From assembly GCF_000471905.2 (NCBI RefSeq), contig NW_006494789.1, forward strand, positions 5,032,816 to 5,096,815: a stretch of DNA of 64,000 bases, given 5' to 3'. The notes below the pieces were generated by a model, which saw only the letters and a list, made by a program, of their open reading frames with translations, was not told where the DNA came from and did no database searches. The stretch is from Amborella trichopoda. Its lineage: Eukaryota > Streptophyta > Magnoliopsida > Amborellales > Amborellaceae. The position numbers and the translations under genes are program-made. Positions within the stretch are counted from its first letter, which is position 1; every line of letters starts with the position of its first letter. Positions 22,690-34,669 of this stretch are shown piece after piece.

Positions 22690-25540
22690 ACTTGCCACCC
22701 ATGACTCGCCGACTCCAGCAGTCCACTCCTCCTCCTGGCTCTGACCTCCCAGAGGAGATGGTCAAGTGTCCTGGTGATCAATGACCCGGACGAAGCCCAG
22801 GAGGACAAAATGACCAGGTTCGAGGTAATGATGCCATCCATCCTTAAAAGATGGAATGCCTATAAGCCTCCAGCTCCACTTCCTCTCACCATGAGACCGA
22901 TTCCCCGATCGGTGAGGACATAGTTTCCAAGCAACTCCCCCACCGGTCTCCTAAGATAGTTCTGCCTCCCGTAAGGTCTCCCAAATGTAGATAGATGCTA
23001 TGTTGGCCCATAGCCTCAAGAACAAGGTTCCAGGCATGCAAGAGGTGCCACTCTACCAGAAGCCATACCCTTCATACATTGTTCCCTCCGAACTATCAAA
23101 AGGGCAAGCTCCCCCTGTTCAACAGTTCTACGTCTCCGCACCTGCATACTGTTCACTTTCAGAAGGCTTGTCGCAGCAACTTACGGATGACTCCTCCTCC
23201 CCCAGTTCGTCGAGACTCTTGAAGGATCAGCTATCCAGTGGTATGCTCGACTACCTCCCAACTCGGTACACACGTGGCAAGAGATGGAGCAGTTGTTTTA
23301 CTAATGCTTCTACGAAGTCCAAAGGAACATGGAGACCATCAAACTCCTCATCCTGATGCAAGACCCTGGTGAGCCGGTTGACAAGTTCATCACTCGATGG
23401 AGAGAGTTGGTAACCTTCCACGCCACTCCCATAACTGAGAAGGAAGCACTCTAGACCTGCATACGGAACATGCTTCCTGAGATCGCCCTCCATGTCGAGG
23501 CATCCAATCCATCCTCCATGTCAGAGCTCATCTCTAAGGCAATTCATATCGAGGGGTTGTTCAAGCACCATGGCAGCCCTTGTCAGCAACCCTCCGGACC
23601 AAACTCTCGCTCCAACAGTCCAGGCAACCAAAAAGTAGTGATCAGCACGGTCATCACTGTGACTGACACAAAGAGCACAACCCCTCAGACTCTGGACCTC
23701 TCCAAGGCACAAACGCCTCAGATCGGAGGCAAGCAGCAATCTTACAACAATGTCCCGCCCCCTAAAAATACTAAGTGAAGCAATTTATGGGCCCAACAGT
23801 AGAATAAGGTTTACCCCTTCGATAAGGAGTGGACTCCTACATTGCTTCGACTACTTCTAGAACATAACATGATCCAGCTGCTGGAGGCCAATATTGCACA
23901 GTCAAATGGGCAGGAAATGAATGAGAAGGACTGCGCCTATCACAAGAGAGTAGGCCACCCTACTCACGAATGCTATAAGCTCAACGACACTATCGAAGCC
24001 CTTACCAACAAGGATCAAATAAAGCTCAAAGAGTTGAAGAAAGCATTCAGGGCAACTGAGGCTTCACACATAGTCACGATCCAAGAGGGTGATGAGGCAC
24101 CCGCTATCCTCTGTGCATTTTTCTTCATAATGCTTGAAGAAGGACTCATCACTCCCAAGCCGACAAGACAGCCTAAGTTCTTGCCTCCGAGGATCGAGAA
24201 CCTCTGGTGCGCATATCACCAAATACGAGGCCATGACATCAATGAATGCTCTGGCTTCCACGAGATCAATGCCAAGAATCTTATGTAACCCAAAAGGAAA
24301 CCCTCATGTCCCAGCTCCGCCTGTGCAAGAAGACCTCCCAGCACAAGCCTGGGGAAATGCCGAGTAAGACCCTATGCAGGCCCTCTTCGAGGCAATGCTC
24401 CAACTGGACCTCATCTCTCCCAAGACTGGCAGGCACCCTAAGCAGCTTGCCCAGGGGATGAAAAAACTTTGGTGCCCATATCACCAGGTATAGGACCACA
24501 AACTAAAAAGTATGCTCTGGGTTGGAAGCCGTAGTCAAGAAGAAAGTCCAGGAAGGACACATTAAATGTGTCGTCCTCCCAGAACACTTTCAAGTCGTCA
24601 CTCCCGTTCAAGAGGAGGCCACACTACAAGCCCTTCATGAGCATGCACTGGACCCTTCGGAACCCTCAACCTCTCAGCCCTGGGAAGTCTACCATGGCCA
24701 AAGTAGGCTCAAATCCTTGAAGCGTGAGGCAGTCCACCAAGCTAGGACTACTCACCAGCTCGATAGGGCAATCCAAACATCCCCTCAAGGACCCAGAAGG
24801 GGACGGTAAGCACATAAGTTAGCCTGCCGAAGGAATCATCTTTCTTAGCCACCAGTCGAGGAATAATTTCTTAGCCTCTTCCCCCACCACCGACCTTGCA
24901 GGACTTCATTACAAGTGCATCTTGCCTCATCCTTTTATCCAATCAGGCAGACATTCTTGAATCACCAAAAGCTCGAGATTCCTCCAATATGGGTGATGAC
25001 GCTAAAAGCACCCCACACCGGTTAAATCTTGGGCAAGATATCAAATATCCCTTGAGTACTTCCAATTCCGGTGACAACGTAAAAAACTGCCCAGAATGTT
25101 CTAACTCTTCTTTTCCTCCCTCCTCTTCTATTTTCTTTGTAGGTGTAGCTCGATGGTGCAAAGACTTTGACACTCTAAACAGAGAGTTCAAAGGCACTAG
25201 CCTCACCCAGCCACAGCAAGTGTGCCTCAGAGAGATGTTGGCTCAGGTGGCTAGATTCTCGACAGCCGCAGAATCCTTATCAACCCGAGCCAAAACCGAG
25301 TTCAGGCTCCTGTTCTAAAGAGGCCTCCCATATGGTGCAGATCTTAGAAGTACTAGCTAACATGGGGCAAATGAGTCTAAGATCGGGAAAGAAGCTACAG
25401 CCCACACCTCAAAAGCTTAAGGCCCTCAAGTTTCCTGATCCTTCGCTTTCCCCTAAACCTCAACCACAAACCTCTACATTCCTAATACAAGCTTCTATTA
25501 CTTCCTCATCAACCCAGACCGCACCGACTGATCAACAAAG
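22690..25540 (+). pseudogene. gag: gag of N1
   Basis: In order: N-terminal region with VINDPDEAQEDKMTRFEVMM near 22770-22830; capsid core near 23190-23550 (LPQFVETLEGSAIQWYARLP, HTWQEMEQLFY, then a TAA, PGEPVDKFITRWREL, CIRNMLPEIALHVEAS); serine/asparagine-rich spacer; and three knuckles of the form CX2HX4GHX4C at 23932-23973, 24208-24249 and, decayed, from 24473. A long Pro/Ser spacer (24600-25150) and a C-terminal region (FKGTSLTQPQQVCLREMLAQ, about 25190-25540) leading into protease complete it. Stops at several places make it non-functional, but long stretches remain open (23470-23778, 23842-24288, 24896-25318). Confidence 0.85.
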
Positions 25541-25547
25541 TTAGCGA

Positions 25548-26405
25548 GTGCCACAAACCAAAACCCAACCAAAGCTTGTTCCTAAGCTTACCCTACCCCT
25601 TACACCAGTGACTAGATTAGGAACACAAAAGATTAATGAGGATAAAGTGAAATATGACATAATTGGGCACTTGAGAAAGCTTTCAGCCCTTCTAAGTATT
25701 TACGATGCCCTCCTACTATCTAGAGACTATCATATGGCCCTGGTGCAAGCCCTTTCTATCCCAGAGGTGTACGAGACTGAAGTGGAACCTATTAAGGTTG
25801 ACCCAATCATCCTAAGCAGGTGCTTGACAATCTCCTTTTCTGAAGGCGACCTTCAGTTAGGAGGTAAATTCCACAATCGCCCCATCTTCGTGAACGGTGA
25901 ACTACATGCCTACCCTGTCAATAGGATCATGCTGGATGGAGGGTCCGCAGCCAACCTGATCCCAAGAAGAATCCTCACCCGATTAGGATTAGGGTCTGAC
26001 AACCTCACTCCTACCCACATCACTGTACAAGGTTTCAACCAATCAGGAGAGAAGCCAGCTGGCACAGTGCGCCTTCATCTCAAGATTGGTGACCTCAATG
26101 ATTACGCTCAATTTCACGTAATCGACACCGATACCGCCTACAGCGTCCTTCTTGGTTGCCCTTGGCTTAACAATCAGGGGGTGGTTCCTTCCATGCTGCA
26201 CCAATGCTTCAAATACAGCCGAGAGGGGAGACAACACACGGTCTATGATGACAAAAGACCATTCCCTATAGTTGAGACTCACTATGTCAATGCCAAGTAC
26301 CATTTCATAGACCCTCCAGTGCCACAAAAGTCAAAGGATGATGATTGGAAGCCTATGAGAGAGACGAGAGCCTCATCCCATGATGACGTTGAAGATCTAA
26401 GTTGA
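25548..26405 (+). pseudogene. Aspartic protease of N1
   Basis: A 285-codon open stretch. Residues about 30-75 are the pre-protease block shared with B (KYDIIGHLRKLSALLSIYDA, LVQALSIPEVYE). Protease follows, with FHNRPIFVNGELHAYPVNRI, the active-site block MLDGGSAANLIP (25929-25964; Asp in the form DGG) and the second block YSVLLGCPWLN. The LHQCFKYSREGRQHTVYDD tail is also found in B. It is the best-preserved sense gene of N1. It should be part of a gag-protease polyprotein, and the frame is separated from gag by a TAG at 25542. In B the same region is broken by stops. Confidence 0.85.
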
Positions 26406-27193
26406 ATGATCATGGACATGTTCAAAGAAGAGTAAAGACAAGGCAAGATCCTCCTTTTGAGTCTGATCTACCCAAGTATACCTTGCCACCTCTCTGAGGT
26501 CATTGTATCCTCTCTCAAAGATGAATCTTGCCCCTCTACTTCTAATTCACCAGAGAAAAATGGCGTGCTAGAGGCAACTCCTGAGCTTGAGGAAGCCTTA
26601 GAGGTTGACCTTCCAGCATCGAGGGTCACCTCTACATAGGACCAACAAAAAGTCCTGCATGTCCCCATCGCTCTTCTAAAAGCAGAACTGACATACCAAC
26701 CACCAAGGAAGGTACTCCAAGTTCCATCCTTCTTGAACAAGGGATCATCAGAAGCCAAAAGAAGGTCTTACACTTCTCAAGGGTTGCCAAAGAAGTACAG
26801 GCAGACGAGAGTCATCCCTCTGGCTCCCAAGAAGAAGACCCCATGACAGAGCTGAGAAATGAGGTTCGTAACCTCCAGAGTCAGTTGGAGGCTATGCATG
26901 TCACTTCAAAGTACTTAAAAGGGTTTGTCCCTGAGACTAAGACTTATGACATGCTCAAAACCAATGCACCTCGAATCGAAGCTAAGGCTCCCCCAAACTG
27001 GAGCATCTACAGTGAGCAGGCTCATCACATCATGAGAATCATGAATTATGAGCTCCTGTCAAGTCAAATACTAAGGGTCGAGGAAACTGCTCCCCCATTC
27101 AAGGTCATTGAAGCCACAGCAAGCTGCCACAAAATGAAGCAAGGAGTGGGCTATTCCTTTTCATCTCAAACTATGAAAGGGCGGAAGCAATGA
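26406..27193 (+). pseudogene. Protease to RT linker of N1, end of sense coding
   Basis: The sequence after protease continues with MFKEE..RQGKIL, HVPIAL and, from 26843, a 116-codon frame with a coiled-coil-like start (LRNEVRNLQSQLEAM), FVPETKTYDM, APPNWSIYSEQAHHIMRI and MKQGVGYSF. The same order of blocks is in B (46458-47185, minus). In autonomous Tat elements a segment of this kind joins protease to reverse transcriptase. Here it ends with TGA at 27193 and no RT follows. The following AT-rich bases are the 3' flank of the antisense gene. Confidence 0.65.
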
Positions 27194-27285
27194 AATAGAA
27201 AAAGAAGGAAAATAAGAGATATACATTGCCCAGAAAAAAGAAAATAACTATTTCATTCATCAAAAAGAGAATATTACAGTTGTTG

Positions 27286-27291
27286 TTTATT
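27286..27291 (-). terminator. Polyadenylation signal of antisense gene in N1
   Basis: The minus strand has AATAAA here, just after the end of the antisense gene, with an AT-rich 3' flank (GATGAATGAAATAG). Element B has an AATAAA in the corresponding place on the other strand (46209-46214). Confidence 0.55.
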
Positions 27292-27329
27292 TACAATAAA
27301 GATAGAAAGGAGATGCTATGAAAAATGGT

Positions 27330-30300
27330 AAATGATCTCATTCCCTTGCACTCATCAGTCAAGGCCTTCTCGGAAAGAGCTGACTTCTGAGAAGCGATAG
27401 CCTCTATCTCTTCTACCTGGACCTGTGCCAGCTTCCAGCTCTATGCTAGAGAAGCCTCCATTAACTCTAACCGTAAGCTCTCTAGATGCATTGCGGCCTT
27501 CAGAGCCTTCACCTCCATCCCTCCAACTCATTGGCAACACTGTCAAAAGAAAGGAAGGAATTCTGACGCATTCCTTAAGGAAGTCCCCTTCAACTATTAG
27601 ATCATTGTTCCATCCTCTTCAAGGGATAGCTCCTTCAGCTTCTAGAGGCACGTCCAAAGCATCTCAAAAATGATGCCTGACAGCCCGTTGAAAGAAGGAC
27701 TGGGCAATACAACAAGAATAATCATAGCAAGAGGATCCCCAGCCACAGCCAAGGCCTCTGGCTCCTCAGATTCAGGAGCAACCTCAGGCTGCTCTGGTAC
27801 CTCGATGACAGCTCTCTCACCCTGACCCCCTGTCATGACCACGTCGGACTTGATCTTTTCATGCACTGGTGCTATAGCCTCACCCTCTGCAAGCACCGCA
27901 ACTGCAACCGAAGCAAGGATGACCTCCTCACCAAGAACCGCTACCTTAGTCTCAGGCTGCACCACGACAGCCTCCTCCCTCGGGGCAGTGATCTCGTAGT
28001 GTGTCCCCTCTTCTTGAACATCCATCTCCACCTCAGCAGGTTTGACACCTTCCCTTTCCCCTTCTTCACCCTTGTCTTCCACGGCAACCACATCAGCTAC
28101 AAGCTCTCCTATGGGGCCTGCCTCCTCTATAGTTGTGGGTTCCACCTCTGGGCCCTCTAAGCTTGATCCCTGAGGGTGCTCTACCTCTGCGTCCCCTACA
28201 GCTACGTCAATCGAAGCGACAACCTCCTATCGCTTGGGTGGTCCCTCTTCAGCCCTTGGGGCTCCATTCTCTTCTATAACCACGAGCTCTACTAGGGCTT
28301 CCCTCTCTTCGATATCCTCCAAAGCTCTAAAGGCCCTCCTTGCCTCCACAGCCTCATCAAGGCCAGTTTCATCAGCTCCGTTCACCTTCATTGGGGCTGG
28401 GCTCTTCCCTTCAGCCATGTACGTCACTTCTAGATCTGAAGCAACCTCTATCGAGGCAGTAGGATCTGAGGTACCGGCTCGAGCCTTTGAAGGGCCAGGA
28501 GAAAGTTCAAGTGAAGGGCAAGGCGAAGCCTCAAGAGAAGAAGGCAACGTAGAAATAGCAGGAGACGCACAGCCCTCTGATGAAGCTGAGGGCGAGGAGC
28601 CATCGTCTGCCTCGTGGACCATAAGGATCTTATGCCCTCTGCGTTTCAAAGCTCTGACTGCCTTCTTAGCCGGAGTGCGAGAAGCCGCTGGGGTAGCCCG
28701 CTTACTCTTCCTTCCTTTTGCCCACTCAGGTGCAGCAGCCTTTGAGGTGCCCGATTTGGATGAGCTAGCTTCTAGCTTGCTATGAGAGCTGCCCCTTATC
28801 AACTCATTCAAATCCTTGACCGGACACCCTTCATGCGCTGGGACCTTGTGACCTTCCTTCCATTTGAAGATGTCAGAGAGGCTGTCAAAAACAGTCTCTA
28901 TCTTCTCCTCCATACCATGGCAAAGACTAGTCCACGATAATCCGGTGAGGCTGCCTGATCACAAGCCAGTCGTGGGGGAAGCAGAGGATAAAGATTTCGC
29001 TTAGGGAAGGGGTCATAGCCATTTTCCGCTGCCTTTTAACTTGGCTCTAGTGGCCACCCGCCCCCTTCCAAGGGTGTTCCATGTCCCAATACCCCTTGTT
29101 CATGATTCTCCACCACTCGTGGGCTTCGGTTGCCTGTGCCGTCCTGCCAAAATGGGGGAACACATACTTATTGACCTTGGTGACCTCCAAGCACGTGGCT
29201 CAAGCCTTACGGATGTGCCTCCGGAGCCAAATCTCCCTGAGGGTTCCCAATTGGTCTTTCTTCCAATGTGCGGCCCTGCTATGTCGTTTCTCAAAGAATA
29301 GTGAGAATGGAGAGCCTTGATCCAACCCATGCTGTCAAGCAAACCGATGGGGAAAGTAGCCCTCAAGCTTCGCGCTATGAACAGTGCAGTAGGACAGAAT
29401 TCCGCCTCTCACATTCAGCATGAACATCAGCTCTTTTGGGTTAGTGAAGTCACCGTCCAAGTGATGGCCCAGCTCATCAACAAACGCACTCTTTGTGAGG
29501 CCTCCAATCGGGAATGCCACCTGAGTCATGTGTAGGTGATCATTGTAAAACAAGCTACGCGATGAGAGATGGAAAATTGCCACTTGCACGGCAATATTCC
29601 ACAAAAATGGACATATGGAGTCCTTCAACTCTTTGGTTCTGAGATATGTGTCCGAAAAATAAGCCCTAAGCCAGCCATACACATAATGGACAGAGAAAGG
29701 AGTCTTGAAATCCCCTGGGAAGGCCTCGCCATCTACGATGTCTTCCCTCCTTCATCCCCTTGATACTGTCTTCCCCTGGAAATGGCCCCCAGGCCATGAT
29801 AAATACTGCACAGGACGAGTTATGCCAATGCGTACTCCTTCCCCTGCGACATGTCACAGGCCACATAAAAAGTGTCTGGACGAATGACATCTGCCCCTCC
29901 TGGATGGGCAAATTTACATAAGAAGAGTACCGAGTAAGCCACCAAGAAGATATGCTCATTCTCCTTCCACAGCTTGAAAACTGGTGAGGTTTCCTTCCCC
30001 TCTTTCTCGGTGATGGATCAGCTTCATCTCTATAGTCGCCATGGAAGAATGTCACCCATTTAGCGAAAGTGACTCACCCACTTTTGGGCTCATCATAAAG
30101 TTGTTGGTAGATCACGAACAATTCCTGAAGCCCAGCCAGTGGAGCTTCTTTGCCGACCTTTTCCCCTCCAAAAATGACTAAGTTCGAGGGAATAAATTCA
30201 TCATACATAGCACCAAGAAGCGGCAACCAACAAACAAAGTGCAGGTCCATCAGCGACATCCCTGCCTCTCCATGACCAAACAGCCATGTGTTGCTAACAT

Positions 30301-30783
30301 GGCTTCATGTTTCCAACAACGCTTTGACCGTGTTTGAGAAACTAGATGGCGACCACCAAGGAAGCCCGTCTCAAAGTATATTGGAAATTCCTCAGCACTT
30401 TCATGGTCCATGAGGAGTACCCCTTCAAGTACTGGTGTTCCCCGTAGGCCAGCAGAAGACCATTTCATTCTCAAGGTTTCTATCATTCACTTGCCTAGAG
30501 TCGGCAAGCTCGCATTAGAGGCTATGTTTCGGTGTAGGCAACGCAAAAGGCCTACCACTTCCTCTATACTCACATTACCATCATTATCTTCCCTAGTCAC
30601 CAGCTGGACGGGGGCACTCATAAAGGTGACACTCAAGGGCCACCTTGGTTCACATAAGCTTTTCGTGAGCCAGATGGGCTCACCTCTCACCAAGCTTTTG
30701 CCGATGAATTTTTCGGTGCCAAGCTCCCTTGCTCGCAGAAGATTCTTAACATTTGGGATGGCCTCGTCAGGAGACTCGACCAT
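27330..30783 (-). pseudogene. Antisense PMD-like gene of N1
   Basis: Read on the minus strand from 30783. First about 98 codons open (ARELGTEKFIGKSLVRGEPI, SLCEPRWPLSVTF, SIEEVVGLLRCLHRNIASN), TGA, then 78 codons. After a frameshift come MDLHFVCWLPLLGAMYDEFI and VIFGGE, then the PMD-like core near 29700-30050 (VAYSVLFLCKFAHPGGADVI, RPDTFYVACDM, SIYHGLGAISRG), and FSVHYVYGWLRAYFSDTYL with VDELGHHLDGDFTNPKELMF (29335-29690). The C-terminal half (28913 to 27642, one frame with one stop) is acidic, Ala/Glu/Ser-rich, and starts with IETVFDSLSDIFKWKEG. The homologue is at 42528-46112. Plant mobile domain proteins occur both as host proteins (MAIN type) and in transposons. Several frameshifts and stops; not functional as it stands. 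Confidence 0.7.
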
Positions 30784-31760
30784 TAGATCAGAAGTGTCAC
30801 TAGCAAAGGACGATAGACGGTCATGAAGAGACTACGTTCACAAAGGCGTATCGTCGACTCGACAATCGAGGCATAATACTGGCAAGGTATCGACGTCTCA
30901 CAGTCAAGGACGAGACTATCACCATCTTCCCATCAAGATAGTATCGTCGTCTTGCAACCAGCAGAGGACTATCGTCATCCCACTACCAGGGAGGATTAAT
31001 GCTTGTGCCCCAGCTGTCAGCACGTGCCACACGTGTGTCCCTCGAAATACGGGCATGCCGCCTGACGCTCGCAGTGTGCCCTATCACCGTGCGTGCGGAG
31101 GGTGACCATTCACCGTCCCACGACCCTTCGTCTCTTCGACCGTTATGGTCCCACAAGCCTTCGGGTTCCCACCGGCGTTTACCCTCTTCACCTGGAATTT
31201 GCTCCTGTCCACTGCAAAAGCCCTTTCCTGCCTTCTACTCGCTACCAGAGTCAATGAAAAACCACCGAAATCCCCAGAAAGATTCTCTGCGACCCCATGG
31301 GTTTCCCTTCTCCCTGCTTTTACACTTCAGCAATTCGCCACAAGCTCACCGAAATTATACTAAGTTCTCGACGAGCCCACTGTTGTTCATCTTTCTTCTC
31401 CTCCAATAACCAGAGGACTGACAAAGTCCTATGAACTCTTTGCAACCTCCCTTCAATCGAGGAACGACCAAAGGAGCACTCAAACCCTGGCAGGGCACCT
31501 CTGCAGACTAGCAAAGGCCTCAAGAAACCATGTTCCTTGCTTGAAGAGCCTCGGCACTCTCCAAAGATGTTTGTAAGCACCTCGGAAAGGCCCACAACCC
31601 ACTGAATCTTACCAAAAAGAGCTCCCTCTCTGCTGCAGATTTCGGTCGAGAAGTTATAGCAGGGAAATCTCTTCCCAGAAGCTCAGGCCCTTTCTCTATC
31701 TTTCAGAAAACTCTTCAATTGTTTTACCCTTCAGCAAAATAGTAGAGAGGGGTTTTTCCC
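30784..31760 (-). other. Probable 5' untranslated region of the antisense gene (N1)
   Basis: This lies between the TATA box and the first ATG of the antisense gene. It includes degenerate repeats of words like GACGATA/TATCGTC (30790-30990) and a 91-codon minus-strand open frame (31320-31595) that has no recognisable homologue in B. The equivalent distance in B is about 950 bp (41584-42528). A long leader, possibly with an intron, is implied. I cannot place splice sites with confidence. Confidence 0.4.
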
Positions 31761-31769
31761 CCTTTTATA
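31761..31769 (-). promoter_or_regulatory. TATA box of antisense gene in N1
   Basis: The minus strand reads TATAAAAGGGGG, preceded by an AGGGTAGTTTGAGTTTTG block. Element B has TATATAAGGGGG preceded by GAGGGTAATGTTG at 41576 on its plus strand. Both face the antisense gene and lie about 950-980 bp from its ATG. Confidence 0.65.
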
Positions 31770-32184
31770 CTCAACAAAACTCAAACTACCCTTGACAAAT
31801 CCAAAAAGATGCAGCAATCCTCATCTTCAGATGGAAAAAAGATCGAGCCGAGGCGGGTCAATCCCAAGACTCGAAAAGGGCCATCGTTACGTGCCTTCGT
31901 CAAGGGCCATCACCCCGCGCCTTCTCTCAGAGGCTATCACCACACCCTTCATCCAAGATTTTACGTCGTGCGCCTCAACAGGTGGCTATCGCTGTGTGCG
32001 CATCATCTAGTCCTAATGCTACGTGCACCACCCAACACTTAGTGCCGTGATCATACTACGACTGTACCATCTGGACCATTGTCCTACTGCCTCAGGAGGT
32101 TCATTCTTGTGCCACAGTCTCACTCCTTAGGGAGTCTAGTCTCCGGTGACGGCTTTGGTCCCCATGGATTCGCATTCCTTCACC
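31770..32184. other. N1 3' region upstream of the antisense promoter
   Basis: No gene is visible. The plus strand has CATCGTTACGTGCC, CATCACCCCGCGCC and similar short repeated words, then a run into the minisatellite. Confidence 0.4.
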
Positions 32185-33470
32185 ACATAACGGTCTGTGC
32201 TGCATGACCTTAAACTGCACCGCCATGATCCAAACTATATAACCTTAAACTGTAGCAGAGGTCTAGTCACACGACCTTAAACTGCCTAGTCCTCATTACA
32301 CGACTCAAAACTGTATGATCGAGATCCAAATTACATGACCTTAAACTGTAGCGAGGGTCTAGCTACACGACCTTAAACTGCTCAGTCCTCATCACATGAC
32401 TCTAAACTGTACAACCATGGTCCAACTGTGTGACCCTAAACCATAGTGCACGTCCTAGCCGCATGGCATTAAAAGGATTAGCACCATGGTCAAAATTATA
32501 TGACCCTAAACTATAGCAAAGGTCTAGTTACACGACCTTAAACTGCATGGTCTTAGCCGCACGACTCTAAAATTGCATAACGATGGTCCGAGCTCAAGAC
32601 CCTAAAACTATGATGCACGACTTGACAAATGGCCCACATGCATAACTTTAACCAAGAGATGAACCACCTTTTTGCTAAAGGGTATTTCATCAACATCTCC
32701 AGTGAAGTTATATGCCTGCAAAAGGTCATACCTACCCCATTAATCCCCAATGAGTTTGTTTTGCATCAACATCCCAGTGAGAGTCACGCCGTATTGCGAC
32801 CCACTGTCCTTAGGAATGAGGTCCATGCTTATCTTCTTAAACCCCAACGGGGTTACGCTTGTACTCCAAACCATTCCCTCTAGTAGAATTACATGAAGCC
32901 CCATCATTATCCCCATGGAGTCACACTAGCCCTCCTAATCCCCAGTGAAGATCCGCTTCCACTTGTCACTCTTCATAGGGCCACCATCTTCATCTAAAGC
33001 TCTTCGCTTGTGAATAACCTTAACTATTGTATCCCCAGGGAATCAAATTGTTATTCAAAGACCTATCCCCCATGGAGCTTCAACCACATGGCGACCCACA
33101 TAATGGTCTGCATTGCATGACCTTAAACTACACAGCCATGGTCTGCATTGCATGACCTTAAACTGCATATCCATGGTTTGCATTACATGACCTTAAACTG
33201 CACAGCTATGGTCTTACTACATGATCTTAAACTATACAAGTCTAGTCCTAACCGCATGACTTTAAACTGCACAGTCATGGTCCAAACTATGTGATCTTAA
33301 ATTGTAACGGAGGTCTAGTTGCACGACCTTAAACTGCATGATGTTAGTTGTATGACTTTAAACTGCATAACCACGGTCCAAGATATATGACCTTAAACCA
33401 TAGTACATGTCCTGACCGCATGACGTTAAATTGCTTCGCACAGGTCCAAGAGGCATGACCTTAAAGATGC
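32185..33470 (+). repeat. Minisatellite of N1 (TGACCTTAAACTG type)
   Basis: Two arrays, 32185-32620 and about 33090-33470, with a further short piece at 33880-33965. Subunits of about 30-33 bp alternate: ...ATGACCTTAAACTGCA..., ...CCATGGTCCAAACTATATG... and ...GGTCTAGTTGCACGACCTTA.... Between the arrays (32621-33089) is a unique stretch with repeated CCCCAATGAG/CCCCAGTGAG words. The same repeat family, inverted with its element, is in B at 39705-39790 and 40120-40745. Thus it sits between the antisense promoter and the 3' LTR in both elements. Confidence 0.85.
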
Positions 33471-33970
33471 CCCCACTTAAGCGCACACCCCCTTTTCGTG
33501 TATCTTCACACACGCATTCCCTAACCTACCCATTCGTGTGTGTAAGCCACCTTCATTGTCTTTCCAGGGAGTCAACATATGCACAAATGCCCTTTACGTG
33601 CATCTTCACAAACGTCTTCCCTAGTTGGCCCATTCATGTGCACGCACCACTTTTACCGTCTTTCACCATTCCCCAGTGAGTCTTACCCATGCTCACAAAA
33701 CGTCAAGCCATCTCGCCACTCATACTCGCCACCAGCTAGTGGGTCACCATTATTCACCACTCTTCACCCACCATTCCTCCTTTATGGGCAACCTGGTGTC
33801 ATCTGCCCAAAGTGAGTCATAACCATCACCACACTCACTCCATAGTCTCCACAAATGGCCATTCATTTCGATTACGGTCCAGCTGTTTGACCCTAAACTA
33901 TAGTGCACATCCTAGCCGCATGACATTAAAAGGCTCTACATAGGTCTCGAAGGAACGACCTTAAAAGCAT

Positions 33971-34440
33971 GCCTTCACAAAAAACGGGGGTGAACACCTG
34001 ATGAAGGGAACGCCATGAGTAAAAATGACGGACGGGCATGGTCACGGAACCATGAGTAAGAGAGTTCCATGGAAAACAAAATCCAGACGCGATGAAAACC
34101 CCAAAAGGGCATCGTGAGCAAAAACAGATGAAAAGGGTGGACATGATCGTAAGGTCATGGGTAAAAGAGCCAAGAAATAATAGAAGATAACGAAAACCGT
34201 TCTTACAGCGCCACTTCCCCAGATCACATGAAAACCCACAAAAGAGCGCTTGGACCGACGACACAAGTTGATGCATGACCGATGCCTCAGCCGACACTCA
34301 ATTTCTAAACAATCACGATCCTAATGAGGTTACCTAAAATCCTCAAATGTCAAACATCAACAACATGGCTCACCAGAGAGTGAGAGCCGCATAAGACCTC
34401 CCAACAACAACAAGAGTCCTCGAGGGTGAGGATGAGCAAA
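33971..34440 (-). other. Small conserved antisense reading frame region in N1
   Basis: The minus-strand frames at 34042-34297 contain ALLPMTLRSCPPF preceded by a FHVIWG...VIFYYF block. B has FHLNLG...FFLFGALLPMTLRPCPP in the equivalent place and orientation (39345-39593). The similarity at the protein level suggests either a small second antisense gene or simply well-conserved untranslated sequence. No domain is recognised. Confidence 0.35.
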
Positions 34441-34669
34441 AGATCCCTCCAAAATGCTAAGGACCATCACGAAAGCAATAAACTAATGAAGCCAAGGTCT
34501 AACCTGCCACAGGCTTCGGGGTCTTCCTCGTCAAATACGTAGCTTACATGGGATCAGACTTTTGGGATAGGTCAGAAGCCCCCGACTGGACCTCGCTAAA
34601 CGGGACCTACAGAGATACCCTGAGCATCAAAAGCAAACCTAGTGTAGCAGCGAACAATGCCTACCAAAA

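Noticed and set aside
28234..28785. 183-codon plus-strand frame in N1
   Set aside because: It is the mirror of the acidic, Ala/Ser-rich part of the antisense gene at 28227-28913 on the minus strand, which has a homologue in B; the plus-strand frame does not.
32160..33480. Possible CRISPR-like array
   Set aside because: Units are imperfect, adjacent and without unique spacers, in plant DNA inside a retrotransposon: a minisatellite.
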